This document shows, piece by piece, positions 8,998 through 17,476 of a stretch of DNA of 64,000 bases. Numbering within the stretch: position 1 is the stretch's first letter; every line of letters starts with the position of its first letter. The stretch lies in assembly GCF_031344055.1 (NCBI RefSeq), contig NZ_JADBEN010000001.1; one strand, written 5' to 3'. Under the pieces are notes generated by a model. It was not told the origin of the DNA, made no database searches, and saw only the letters and a list, made by a program, of their open reading frames with translations. Source of the stretch: Methylobacillus flagellatus_A (lineage in GTDB: Bacteria; Pseudomonadota; Gammaproteobacteria; Burkholderiales; Methylophilaceae). Made by a program: the position numbers and the translations under genes.

Positions 8998-11037
8998 TTA
9001 ACGCAGCAGGTTTTTTACTGCCGTGTGTATTGCAGCGATGGTGATGGGTTTGGATACGACATCATTGAAGCCCGCCGAGTATAGTTTGTCGCGGCTGCCT
9101 TGGAGGGCGATGCCGGTCACTGCAATGAGCGGTGTCGCCGCAGTCTTCTCGTGCGCGCGCAGCAATCTGGCCAACTGAAAACCATCCATGCCGGGCATAT
9201 CGATATCGGAGAGAATAAGGTCATAGCCGTGCTTGGCATTGGTCGCCTGCTTCAGCCCGCTCTGGCCGTCGAATGCAACATCCACTGCGTAACCCTCCAG
9301 GGTGAGCAATTGCGCTAGCAACTCGGCGGAATTCCCGTTGTCTTCCACCAGCAGGAGGCGAGTGGGTCGTTCCGGTCCGGGTTTCGCTTGGCTGGTTTCC
9401 TGGGTGGCTGAGTGACTCAGCGGCAAGAAGATGCGAAAGCTTGCGCCCATGCCCTTGCCCTGGGAGAAGGCCTCCACTCTCCCTTGATGCAACTCCACAA
9501 TCTGTTTGACCAGGGCTAGACCGATGCCAAGGCCGTTGTTGATCCGCGAGGAAGAAGAGTCTTCCTGCACGAACATGTCGAAGACATGCGGCAACACATC
9601 GGCAGGGATGCCTTGGCCGGTGTCGGTCACCTCCAGCATCGCCCATTCGTCGCGTGCCGACAAGGAAATATGAATGGCGCCGCCTGATGGCGTGAATTTC
9701 AATGCGTTGGAAAGCAGGTTCCATATCACTTGCTCGATCCGTGTCGAGTCGGCGTAGATCACAATCCCGGGTTGCAACTCGAGGCTTAGCGGGACGGCGT
9801 TCTGGCTGGCTTCATCCTGGAAGGAGGTGGCCAGCCTCTCCACCAGGTTCTCAAGGTGGTAATGGCTGCGTTGCAGCGCCAGCTTGCCGGTATTGATGCG
9901 CGACAAGTCCAGCAGGTCATCCACCACGGTGGCGAGGTTCTTGACAGTACGGCTCAGCGTATCCGCAACGCGTTGGATGATGGGCTGAGAACTGGCCTCG
10001 GGCAGGCGTCCCAGCAGCTCCGCATTTAGCAGGATCAGGTTCAGCGGATTGCGCAATTCATGAGACACCACGGCAAGAAAATCATCCTTTGCCTTGTTGG
10101 CCTTGATGAGCGCTTGCTCGGTAGTTATGCGCGAGGAAATATCCTTGAACAAGACGCCGAGCGTGTGCTGTTCCGGTTCGTCGATGCGGAATCCGTAAAC
10201 CTCGTAAAAGCGCTTTAACGCTTCCGCCCGGTGCTCAAAACGTTCCGGCACGCCGGTTCTGTCGATGCGCGCATAGGTGTCAAACCAGATTTGCTCATGT
10301 TGGGGGGCCAACTCGCGCATGCCTTTCCCGATGACGTTGACAAGGCCGGTCTGGTTGGCGAAAGCGGCATTGGTATGCAGGAAGATATAGTCAATCGGAT
10401 TGCCTGCGCCATCATAGACCATCTTGATAATGCACATGCCTTGATCTATGGAATCAAAAATCTGCTGAGAGCGCATCTCGGTGAGGCTGAGGGCACGCTC
10501 CGCGCGTGCGCGCTCCACCGTTTCCCAGGTACGTTCCGCCGCTTTCTGCAGCAGAAGCACATCGTGCGCAGACCACTGCCGGGGAGCGCTGGCATTGATC
10601 GAGAGCATTGCCATGAGCGTGGATTGCTTGATCAAAGGGACGGCAATATAGCTTTGCACCCCGACGGAAGCATAGGCATGGCGCTCTTGTTCGCTTAACG
10701 AATCCTCATGCTTGATGTCCCGCATGACGAGCGTCTCTCCCATGCGCAGCCGATCCATCAGGCCTTTGCCGAACTTGTCGAGCTCGAAGCTGCCGTGGAT
10801 TTCCGCAATGCCCGGACGCTGATAGGAGATGTTGATCATGGCATCGCCGACGGCACTGATCTCGGCATAGCTGGCACGTTCGGCCGGCATCGCCTCGCAC
10901 AGCATCTTACAGACGCATTGCTTGATTTCTTCGGTATTGACGAGGGGACGAATGGAATTGCTGAGCTTGAGCAGGAACTGGTACTCTGCTTCTCCCATAG
11001 CATCTGGAGGGTGGTCACGCATGGTCGGTGCTTTCAA
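8998..11037 (-). CDS. Hybrid sensor histidine kinase (GAF-PAS-HisKA-HATPase-REC)
   Basis: A 679-residue soluble hybrid kinase. N-terminal GAF (about 20-175); PAS (about 190-300); HisKA with phospho-acceptor H in VVSHELRNPLNL (about residue 325); HATPase with N, G1 (DTGQGIP) and G2 (GLGIGLALVKQ) boxes; and a C-terminal receiver with LSDIDMPGMDG (phospho-acceptor D about 610). The TTG at 11037 has AGGAAG six bases upstream; an ATG at 11022 is the alternative. No output regulator or phosphotransfer protein is adjacent, so the partner is unknown. Confidence 0.9.
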   Translation of the reverse strand: MKAPTMRDHPPDAMGEAEYQFLLKLSNSIRPLVNTEEIKQCVCKMLCEAMPAERASYAEISAVGDAMINISYQRPGIAEIHGSFELDKFGKGLMDRLRMGETLVMRDIKHEDSLSEQERHAYASVGVQSYIAVPLIKQSTLMAMLSINASAPRQWSAHDVLLLQKAAERTWETVERARAERALSLTEMRSQQIFDSIDQGMCIIKMVYDGAGNPIDYIFLHTNAAFANQTGLVNVIGKGMRELAPQHEQIWFDTYARIDRTGVPERFEHRAEALKRFYEVYGFRIDEPEQHTLGVLFKDISSRITTEQALIKANKAKDDFLAVVSHELRNPLNLILLNAELLGRLPEASSQPIIQRVADTLSRTVKNLATVVDDLLDLSRINTGKLALQRSHYHLENLVERLATSFQDEASQNAVPLSLELQPGIVIYADSTRIEQVIWNLLSNALKFTPSGGAIHISLSARDEWAMLEVTDTGQGIPADVLPHVFDMFVQEDSSSSRINNGLGIGLALVKQIVELHQGRVEAFSQGKGMGASFRIFLPLSHSATQETSQAKPGPERPTRLLLVEDNGNSAELLAQLLTLEGYAVDVAFDGQSGLKQATNAKHGYDLILSDIDMPGMDGFQLARLLRAHEKTAATPLIAVTGIALQGSRDKLYSAGFNDVVSKPITIAAIHTAVKNLLR

Positions 11038-11144
11038 GGAAGTCTTCCTCTCTGCATTGTCGGGGGTGATGCGGGCCGTAGGGTTTAATTAATGCTAATC
11101 GATAACCTGCCTCTGCATTATGCCATGACTCTTAAAAAAGAGAG

Positions 11145-11405
11145 TCACCGTTTCTGCCAGTCATATTGCTTGCGTTGGGGTTGGAGTTGGCTTCCATCTT
11201 CGTATGCGTCGTTGGGAATGGGCTGAGGTGGATTGCCGAGGCGCTCGCGCTCCCCACCAAAAGGCTCGCGGTGCCCGCTGCGCTCGTATTGTCTGATAGC
11301 CTCAACCTGCTGTCGCTGTCGCGCTTCCTCTTTGGATTCATCTATTGTGTCGGCATGGGCAAGCATTGCCACCGCCAGCAGAGCAAATGCAAGTAACGAT
11401 CTCAT
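11145..11405 (-). CDS. Small secreted/periplasmic protein, unknown function
   Basis: An 86-residue protein with a clear signal peptide (MRSLLAFALLAVAMLAHA, probable cleavage after AHA). The remaining ~68 residues are charged and rich in Q, R, E and P, with little predicted fold. AGGAGG precedes the start. It lies next to the manganese catalase in the same direction. Not recognised. Confidence 0.6.
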   Translation of the reverse strand: MRSLLAFALLAVAMLAHADTIDESKEEARQRQQVEAIRQYERSGHREPFGGERERLGNPPQPIPNDAYEDGSQLQPQRKQYDWQKR

Positions 11406-11463
11406 ATGGATAGCGCCTCCTGAGAGGGAGACTTGTCGATCAAGTGAAAGTTTCCTGAAAAGG

Positions 11464-11481
11464 CCAAGCCCCTTGCGGGGC
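11464..11481 (-). terminator. Hairpin in the manganese catalase 3' to 11145-11405 promoter interval
   Basis: AAGCCCC/GGGGCTT with a four-base loop lies just downstream of the catalase stop in the minus direction and is followed by GGCCTTTT. The T-run is short, so strength is uncertain. Confidence 0.55.
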
Positions 11482-11499
11482 TTGCCGGAAATAAAAGAA

Positions 11500-12381
11500 T
11501 CAATGCAAAGCGTCGGATTTGCCTGACCCCATCCCTAACTCCGCCCCGGTCAAGGGGTTTCCCTCTGGGTTGGACTGGGTGCGCAGCGCCATCTGCAGGT
11601 TCAGTGCTTCTTCATCCGTACTCAGTTCAACGCTAGCCAATCCGCCGCCTTGGCCAAGCGAGCCTGGATCCTGAACATATTCCCATTGCTCTCCTTGGTT
11701 CCATGGCCCCCGCATTTCATCTCCCTTGGACATGTTCAGGTAGAGATTGGTGAAGCGGGGGTCTCCGGGCGTCTTGCCTGGAGGGAAATTATGCTGGATA
11801 GCATACAAGGCTTTTTCGAAGGATTTCTGGTGAGCAATCTCCCGGGTCATCAAAAAGGTGAGCGCATCTTTGACTCCCGAGTCTGTGGTCAGGTTGATCA
11901 AGCGTTCATACACGATCTTGGCGCGAGCCTCTGCAGCGATATTCGAGCGCAGGTCGGCAGTCGGCTCGCCTATGGTATCAATGTAGGCCGCCGACCAGGG
12001 CACGCCTGCAGAGTTGGTCAAAGGCGCTCCTGCGCCATAGAGCAGTTGCGTGATGTGGCTATCGTTGCCGCCGCCCGACAATGAACGATAAATTTCAGCT
12101 TCGCTGTCGATCCCTTCCGCCAGTTTTCCTTTGGCGCCCTTGTTCAGCATGCAAACCATCGTGCCGATGATCTCGAGGTGGCTTAACTCTTCCGTGGCGA
12201 TATCGAACAGCATATCCTTGCGCCCAGGATCATCCTCGGCAATCGCTTGCGTGAAGTATCGACAGGCGGCGGCAAGCTCGCCTTGAGGGCCTCCAAACTG
12301 TTCAAGCATCAAATTTGCCAACCCGGGATTGGACTCTGAGACATGGACGGTGTATTGCAAACGCTTATTATGTGAAAACAT
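11500..12381 (-). CDS. Manganese catalase
   Basis: A 293-residue dimanganese catalase that breaks H2O2 into water and oxygen. The N-terminal ferritin-like bundle carries the metal ligands in LAAACRYFTQAIAEDDPG, DIATEELSHLEIIG and the later MTREIAHQKSFEKAL segment. The C-terminal part has the usual Gly/Pro-rich tail. AAGGAG precedes the ATG. Length is typical of the family. It probably serves in stationary-phase or oxidative-stress defence; no regulator is adjacent. Confidence 0.92.
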   Translation of the reverse strand: MFSHNKRLQYTVHVSESNPGLANLMLEQFGGPQGELAAACRYFTQAIAEDDPGRKDMLFDIATEELSHLEIIGTMVCMLNKGAKGKLAEGIDSEAEIYRSLSGGGNDSHITQLLYGAGAPLTNSAGVPWSAAYIDTIGEPTADLRSNIAAEARAKIVYERLINLTTDSGVKDALTFLMTREIAHQKSFEKALYAIQHNFPPGKTPGDPRFTNLYLNMSKGDEMRGPWNQGEQWEYVQDPGSLGQGGGLASVELSTDEEALNLQMALRTQSNPEGNPLTGAELGMGSGKSDALH

Positions 12382-12516
12382 GACTTTCTCCTTTGGTAAT
12401 GTATGACATTGAATTCAAGCCAAGCCGGTTCAATGTACCTAATCGGAGAAAGGACAAACATGAGACGATATCTGGCAAGGCTGTGAGAAGACATTAACGG
12501 AGAAAAGGAAGTGAGC

Positions 12517-12573
12517 TACAGCCGTCATTGTTCGACAGTACCACAATCGGCTTGCCGATCAGGTCAGGCCGGA
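12517..12573 (-). pseudogene. Detached fragment of a umuC gene
   Basis: On the minus strand these 57 bases encode FRPDLIGKPIVVLSNNDGC, the N-terminal catalytic signature of UmuC. They match 54622-54678 of the prophage umuC at roughly 85% of bases by hand alignment. Nothing on either side continues the gene. It is a remnant, lying just outside the island that starts near 12.75 kb. Confidence 0.75.
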
Positions 12574-12742
12574 AAGACGCCCGGGATAAGCTGGGACTGA
12601 CGCACGAATGCAGTGTCCGGTAATTGATCAAAATCTAAGGGTTGGTTTTTACGCATTGGTATATTTCCAAAATGTTGTGGTTTGAGACAACATGAAGATA
12701 CATGCGATAACCAAAGTCATCCGCACCCCTAATCGCTGGCAA

Positions 12743-12768
12743 TAAAAAAGCCCGCTTAGCGGGCTTCT
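12743..12768 (-). terminator. Terminator of the DUF4224 operon
   Basis: AAGCCCGC/GCGGGCTT with a four-base TTAG loop, followed in the minus direction by TTTTTT. It sits directly after the stop of the 12771-12998 gene. Confidence 0.8.
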
Positions 12769-12770
12769 GA

Positions 12771-12998
12771 TTAACTATTAAGTGCATCCCAATTAGGTTC
12801 TATTTGCTTGGGCTTCTTATGAGTTGATTCTTTCATTCCCAGTTCCTGCTCTACATGAGTACGAAGGATGGCAATAGTACCATCGCGTCTGATTCTAAAC
12901 TCTAGGCGCATATGTTGAAGCTCGCGACATTGGGCATCTGATCTTCTATGCCCAGTTAATTGAATCAACTCTTCAGGAGTTAGAACCAAATTACTCAT
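12771..12998 (-). CDS. DUF4224 domain protein (excisionase-like)
   Basis: A 75-residue protein starting MSNLVLTPEELIQLTGHRRS, the N-terminal signature of DUF4224, a small domain usually encoded next to phage tyrosine recombinases. The upstream in-frame ATG (13085) would overlap the preceding gene, so the internal ATG is preferred. It is three bases from 13001-13222 and shares a terminator with it. A second DUF4224 gene lies in the prophage at 17242-17472. Confidence 0.65.
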   Translation of the reverse strand: MSNLVLTPEELIQLTGHRRSDAQCRELQHMRLEFRIRRDGTIAILRTHVEQELGMKESTHKKPKQIEPNWDALNS

Positions 12999-13000
12999 AG

Positions 13001-13222
13001 TTAATGGCCTTTCTCTAACGCATCTATTGCTTGCCCAAGTAGGGAGGAAATACCCCATAGAGCATCTGAAATAGTTTTTGGACACGGGTCAATGACCCCA
13101 TCTGTAGCGGTAGTGGTTACCCTCAGGCAGTTGACCATTCCAAGAGCTTGCTGTAAGCGAAAGCTCAAAGTATCAGTATCAACATCAATCAAAGAATTGT
13201 GAGTAGAATTGGCAGCAGCCAT
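13001..13222 (-). CDS. Small hypothetical protein of the integrative island
   Basis: A 73-residue soluble protein (start MAAANSTHNSLIDVDTDTL) preceded by TAGGAG. Not recognised; small proteins of this kind are common in phage and island accessory regions. It forms a two-gene operon with the DUF4224 gene. Confidence 0.55.
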   Translation of the reverse strand: MAAANSTHNSLIDVDTDTLSFRLQQALGMVNCLRVTTTATDGVIDPCPKTISDALWGISSLLGQAIDALEKGH

Positions 13223-13334
13223 GGCGTGATACTCCTATTTAGTATTGCGTTGTGGCTAGGGAAGGTTGGTGCTCCGCTAAAAGTTACCAGCCTTCCCGCT
13301 AATACCTGAAACCGTCAGGCGGCGGTGTTGCTCC

Positions 13335-14492
13335 TCAGCCAGCCTTGATGATGGGCTGTATAAATCCTTCTACTTCCAATGCTTGAACAACGCCTCTCAA
13401 CAAATAGCTGTTCGAGAAGTTAATCGTATACGTTCTCCCGCCTTCTTGAATGGGGCGAATCATCTGTCTCTCAAGCAGTCTGCTAATCAGGTAAGTTCTT
13501 TGTCGTGCTGTCAGCTTGGGTAGCACTTTGTCCACATCGGCAGACTTGAAAATCTTGTGCGTGATAGCCAGGCTAATGACAGCAGCTTCTTGGTCAGTAA
13601 TCAGCTTCCGTTCTTTGCTGTAAGAGAGGGCAGGGCGCAATATCCGATCGCGCAGGAAGTCATATTGCGTGATCTGATCCACCTTCTGCAGTTCGTCCTT
13701 GATGCCTCCCAGCACATATAGGCACCATGTCTCCAAGGCCTCGTCGGTGCCTTTGTCGGCGTTGGATAGCATTTCATAATAGGCATTGCGGTCATTGCAG
13801 AACACAGCAGTGGGGTTCAGTACCCGGCCGCCTACCTGAACGTTAAATCCGTACTTGATCAGCATGGCATAGCTCAGCAGGCGCACCGTTCGGCCATTGC
13901 CATTACTGAATGGGTGTACCCAGCAAAACCGGTGATGTGCCAGTGCCATCTTGAGCAAATCATATTTAGGCGGATCGTCACTGTTGATAAAGTCCACGAG
14001 TTGCTGCATATACATAGGCACCAAGCCGGCATCTGGCGGCAAGTGTTCGGCGCCGTTGATCTGTACATTGGTGATGCGGTACTGACCTGGCGTATTGTCT
14101 CCTTCACGCTTCAAGCCCCTCACTGTCAGGTCATGTAGCTCGCGTATGAACTGCTCGGTGATGCGGCCTCTGGCTTCGATGGAGCGCTCAACATAATCCA
14201 TTGCCTCTTCAATATTTTTGATTTCCTGGATATGTTCGCTTGCCTGGGCTGGAGCCTCGAGCTTGCTTTCGATGTAATCTGCCAAGGTTGTATGATTACC
14301 CTCTATGCGAGCAGACCCCAAGCTTTCCAGCGTATGGAAAATCTCCTTGAGCTGGAAGAACACAGCCGGAGGAGTATCGCCTGCGAGTTGTAGTCTCCGC
14401 AAATGATCAAGCTCGATCACCACATCGGTGAGTGGAGAGTCGAAACCTGGAGCGACAATCCTGAGAGGATGATCTACAAACTGAGGTGCCAT
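13335..14492 (-). CDS. Fic family protein with N-terminal inhibitory motif
   Basis: A 385-residue Fic protein. Family enzymes transfer AMP or related groups to target proteins. The N-terminal region holds the (S/T)xxxE(G/N) inhibitory motif as S60-ARI-E64-G (class II layout). The Fic core has HPFSNGNGR at about 193-201; Asn occupies position 197, where D or E normally binds Mg2+, which may alter catalysis. A C-terminal winged-helix-like part follows. The ATG at 14492 is preferred over the TTG at 14501. It lies between the integrase and two small island genes and is likely cargo. Confidence 0.85.
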   Translation of the reverse strand: MAPQFVDHPLRIVAPGFDSPLTDVVIELDHLRRLQLAGDTPPAVFFQLKEIFHTLESLGSARIEGNHTTLADYIESKLEAPAQASEHIQEIKNIEEAMDYVERSIEARGRITEQFIRELHDLTVRGLKREGDNTPGQYRITNVQINGAEHLPPDAGLVPMYMQQLVDFINSDDPPKYDLLKMALAHHRFCWVHPFSNGNGRTVRLLSYAMLIKYGFNVQVGGRVLNPTAVFCNDRNAYYEMLSNADKGTDEALETWCLYVLGGIKDELQKVDQITQYDFLRDRILRPALSYSKERKLITDQEAAVISLAITHKIFKSADVDKVLPKLTARQRTYLISRLLERQMIRPIQEGGRTYTINFSNSYLLRGVVQALEVEGFIQPIIKAG

Positions 14493-14614
14493 TAAGTACA
14501 ATACCCTTTGGTAATAAGTACAAGTAATTCTTGTAACATATTAAATATTAAACAAAGTGTCTAATGTTCACTAAGTAAATTTCTACAAGTGTAGTCGTAG
14601 TTAAGTTTAGATAG

Positions 14615-15835
14615 CTAAACTTTTTGGTGCAATTGGATAATCTTTGCTCCAGCTTTCAACTCATCCAAGTAATCAGCCCATTTCTGCATCATCTCTTTGC
14701 GTTGCTCAATAAACTTGGTGCGGTTGTAAGCTGATCCCAGCGCGTTGGGCACCTTGTGAGCCAGCTGATGCTCGATCACATGAGGATCGATATTCAGACG
14801 CTCATGCAGGATTGTTCTAGCCATTGCACGGAAGCCATGGCCGGTGATCTGTGTCTTGGTGTCGTAACCCATGCGCTTCAGCGCGGCGTTGACCGCGCTC
14901 TCACTCATCGGTTTAAGCGGAGAGTGTCCGCCCATGAATACCCACTCCCCGTGGCCGGATAGGGGATAAAGCTCCCGCAATACAGTGACGGCTTGGGTGG
15001 GGAGGGGAACCAGGTGGTTGGTCTTTGTCTTGCTGACGAAATAGCGCCATTCGCCTGAGTCTAGGTCGATATCTTTCCATCTCGCCTGGCGCAATTCGCT
15101 TGGCCGGACAAATACCATTGGCGCAAGCTTCAATGCGGTCAGTACAGTCAGGCTGCCCTTGAAGCCATCGATCGCCCTGAGCAGTTCTGCTACATCCTTG
15201 GGATCGGTGAAGGCTGGCATGTGCTTGGTGGTTGTTGGCGGCAGCGCGCCTTTGAGGTCTGCCGTCACATCGCGGATCGCCCGGCCAGTTTGCACGGCAT
15301 AACGGAATACCTGCCCAGCCGTTTGCAAGGTGCGGTGGGCAGTTTCCAGAATGCCCAGCTTTTCTACTCGCTTGATCGCATCCAATACTTCCGGCGCCGT
15401 GATTTCTGCAATTGGGCGGCCGCCTATCCAAGGGAACAGATAGAGCTCAAAGCGCCGAATCACTTTGTCTCGATGAGTCGGAGCTTTGTTCGCCATGTGG
15501 GAGGACAGCCATTCCCTGGCGACCACCTCAAAGCTGTTTGCCACGCTGCCGGCACGTGCTGATTTATGCGCCTTGCGCTTCGCACTTGGATCGACCGAGG
15601 GGTCTTGCGCCAGTAACTTCCTGGCCTCATCTCGGCGTTCGCGGGCATTGGCAAGAGAGACATTGGGGTAGGTGCCCAGTGAGAGCAGTTTTTCCTTGCC
15701 GTCGAAACGGTATTTGAATCGCCACCACTTACCCCCGGCTGGGGTAACTTGGATGAATAACCCGGCTTCGTCATAAAGCTTGTAGGCTTTATCACGTGGC
15801 TTGGCATTGCGTAAGGATACGTCTGAAAGTGCCAT
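14615..15835 (-). CDS. P4-type tyrosine recombinase/integrase
   Basis: A 406-residue integrase with the N-terminal DUF4102 arm-binding domain (MALSDVSLRNAKPRDKAYKL), a SAM-like core-binding domain and a catalytic domain with R (RPSELRQARW), HGFRAMART and Y in AYNRTKF. P4-type integrases usually insert at tRNA 3' ends. The tRNA-Met 3' fragment (16001-16048) is 165 bp upstream of its start, consistent with an older element in the same tRNA gene before the prophage arrived. Confidence 0.9.
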   Translation of the reverse strand: MALSDVSLRNAKPRDKAYKLYDEAGLFIQVTPAGGKWWRFKYRFDGKEKLLSLGTYPNVSLANARERRDEARKLLAQDPSVDPSAKRKAHKSARAGSVANSFEVVAREWLSSHMANKAPTHRDKVIRRFELYLFPWIGGRPIAEITAPEVLDAIKRVEKLGILETAHRTLQTAGQVFRYAVQTGRAIRDVTADLKGALPPTTTKHMPAFTDPKDVAELLRAIDGFKGSLTVLTALKLAPMVFVRPSELRQARWKDIDLDSGEWRYFVSKTKTNHLVPLPTQAVTVLRELYPLSGHGEWVFMGGHSPLKPMSESAVNAALKRMGYDTKTQITGHGFRAMARTILHERLNIDPHVIEHQLAHKVPNALGSAYNRTKFIEQRKEMMQKWADYLDELKAGAKIIQLHQKV

Positions 15836-15838
15836 TTT

Positions 15839-15890
15839 GGGGTAACCAGTTAGTGGGGTAAGCGTGTTACCCCTAAAGTTACCCCTCTAA
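15839..15890. repeat. Repeated GGGGTAA / TTACCCC motifs upstream of the P4-type integrase
   Basis: Two GGGGTAA copies in direct orientation and two inverted TTACCCC copies occur within about 50 bp directly upstream of the integrase start. They could be arm-type integrase sites or an operator for int. This is only a pattern. Confidence 0.4.
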
Positions 15891-15929
15891 AACAGGAGAT
15901 GTCAAGAGATGGTATGAGATGAAATGATA

Positions 15930-15968
15930 CAAAAAAAGCCGCAGATTCAGTAATCATGCGGCTTTTTT
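15930..15968. terminator. Bidirectional terminator beside the tRNA-Met fragment
   Basis: AAAAAAGCCGCA and TGCGGCTTTTTT flank a loop of about 13 bases. In the minus direction it lies just downstream of the displaced tRNA-Met 3' end, so it may be the original terminator of that tRNA gene. Confidence 0.7.
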
Positions 15969-16000
15969 GATACTCGGTGAAACGCTATGAAACAGGTTAA

Positions 16001-16048
16001 TGGTGGTGATGGGGGGACTTGAACCCTCGACCCCAGGATTATGAATCC
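16001..16048 (-). repeat. Left prophage attachment site (48-bp tRNA-Met 3' fragment)
   Basis: Identical over 48 bp to 55343-55390, the 3' part of the intact tRNA-Met including CCA, T-arm and anticodon-stem portion. Sequence diverges immediately on both sides. The prophage integrase begins about 110 bp to the right (its 3' end). This marks one end of the prophage. Confidence 0.95.
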
Positions 16049-16161
16049 GGTATATGTTTGCAGTGTTGGCAAGGGTTGTGATGCAATTTCTTTTCCGCAA
16101 ACAGGTTTTTTATACTCCCGCCGCGCTTGGCTTTCTGAGCCGTTTGCGGAAATACTTTTGG

Positions 16162-17226
16162 CTATTTGGTGGGGCCTACTGCTTGACCCTTGCGCTTCCG
16201 TACGTAGTGCTCTGTCATAGCGATGGTCTTGTGACCAAGCAGCAGCTGCGCTTGTCGCATGCCTTCTTCTTCGGCTTTATCGGACCCAGCTTTGCCTCTT
16301 AAATCCCTGGGTTGGTAGTTTGCAATCGACTCTGCCAGCGCCGGGTATTTGGCTTTCGCTTTTTTTCTCGCCTTGTCGAACCTGGACCGCATCGCGCCTT
16401 TGCTGAGGGCGCGGCCGTGTTCGTTGACGATGAGCGCCAGGCTGCGCACCTTGAAATTCTCTTTTCTGGCCATGATTCTGTGTATCAGAATTTCCAGCTG
16501 GCCTTCTATCTTGATTCTCAAGCGCTCCGAGGTCTTGCCTTGGGTGACCGTGAGCTTGCCGTCCTGGATATGTGCCTCGCTCATCCTGCGGACATCGGCA
16601 GGCCTCTGACCAGTGAGGTATGACAGGTCAAGCGCATCGCGCAGTGGCTGGTCTGCGTGCTCGTACACTGCGTCCCATACTTCATCCTCGATATACACGT
16701 CCCCTCTACCAGTCTCCTTGAAGCCGCTGATGCCCGCGCAGGGGTTCTCGTTGTCCGTCATTCCCCATTCCCGTGCCTTGTTCCACATATGCGAGAGCAG
16801 GGCACGCTCCCGATTCGCCCGGGTGTAGCCCGTGCCTTCCTTTGTCCTCCAGTCCATATACTGCCTGATGTGGACCGGCCGGATCTGGTCAAGCGGCGCC
16901 GGTGGGTTGCCAAAAAATTTCATCAGGTTCGCCAGCTCGGCCAGGTTGTCTATTTGCGTTTGGGCGCTCTTCCCCGGGATCACTCGCTCAATGTAGGTGT
17001 CGGCCAGGTGCTTGATGGTGATGAGGCTCGATGCGCGCTTTTGTGCGTCGCCTTCCAGCTCGACCCATTTGCGGATGGCTTCGGCGTAGTTTTTGCCCAG
17101 GGAGATTTCCTTGCGGGGCTTGCCGCCGGAATCGTAGAAATAATAGGTGGTATCACCCCTGCGGCGGGCGCGCATGCGGGTTGGCAGGTTAAGGTTGACG
17201 GTAGGGCGGCGTCCCATGGCGGGCAT
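16162..17226 (-). CDS. int: Prophage tyrosine recombinase (integrase)
   Basis: A 354-residue integrase. N-terminal arm-binding region (MGRRPTVNLNLPTRM), core-binding region, and a catalytic domain with R in YLTGQRPADVRRM, PRDLRGKAGSD at the HxLR box (the usual His is replaced), LLGHKTIAMTEHY with H and the Tyr nucleophile. AAGGAG precedes the ATG. It lies beside the left att repeat and is the last gene of the leftward early operon, next to a DUF4224 gene, a common pairing. It presumably recombines attP with the tRNA-Met 3' end. Confidence 0.92.
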   Translation of the reverse strand: MPAMGRRPTVNLNLPTRMRARRRGDTTYYFYDSGGKPRKEISLGKNYAEAIRKWVELEGDAQKRASSLITIKHLADTYIERVIPGKSAQTQIDNLAELANLMKFFGNPPAPLDQIRPVHIRQYMDWRTKEGTGYTRANRERALLSHMWNKAREWGMTDNENPCAGISGFKETGRGDVYIEDEVWDAVYEHADQPLRDALDLSYLTGQRPADVRRMSEAHIQDGKLTVTQGKTSERLRIKIEGQLEILIHRIMARKENFKVRSLALIVNEHGRALSKGAMRSRFDKARKKAKAKYPALAESIANYQPRDLRGKAGSDKAEEEGMRQAQLLLGHKTIAMTEHYVRKRKGQAVGPTK

Positions 17227-17241
17227 ACTGTACTCCTTGGA

Positions 17242-17472
17242 TTACGTGCCGAGAACGGCTGGCTGCCAGGATTGTTTCGCTTGACTTTTGGCGGACGTGC
17301 CGCCCTCGATGGCAGCCCGGGCAACAATCGGCCGGCCGGATGCGTTGATGAAATGCGGCACACCCATGGCGGCCAATTGACGCACCTGCAGTTGATCGCG
17401 CGTGAGGCCGCCCCGGCCGCGCTTAATGCCGGTAAGGGTGGCAACGTCTTCGGGTGTGAGAAAGGCAGTCAC
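17242..17472 (-). CDS. DUF4224 domain protein (integrase partner, excisionase candidate)
   Basis: A 76-residue protein starting (GTG) MTAFLTPEDVATLTGIKRG, a clear DUF4224 signature, with RPIVARAAIEG in its C-terminal half. It is 15 bases from the integrase gene and starts five bases after the upstream stop. Proteins of this type next to integrases are thought to direct excision, but direct proof is limited. Confidence 0.75.
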   Translation of the reverse strand: MTAFLTPEDVATLTGIKRGRGGLTRDQLQVRQLAAMGVPHFINASGRPIVARAAIEGGTSAKSQAKQSWQPAVLGT

Positions 17473-17476
17473 CGAG

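Larger units (their letters stand above)
12382..12770. other. 389-bp intergenic region at the chromosome/island boundary
   Basis: Apart from the umuC fragment (12517-12573) and the terminator at its right end, no gene is visible. It includes the promoter side of the manganese catalase. No copy of the tRNA-Met 3' end was found here, so the island's left boundary cannot be placed exactly. Confidence 0.5.

Noticed and set aside
8000..12770. Distal att repeat for the P4-type island
   Set aside because: I looked for the GGTGGTGATGG-type tRNA 3' sequence left of the island and saw no copy, so the island's left limit stays undefined.
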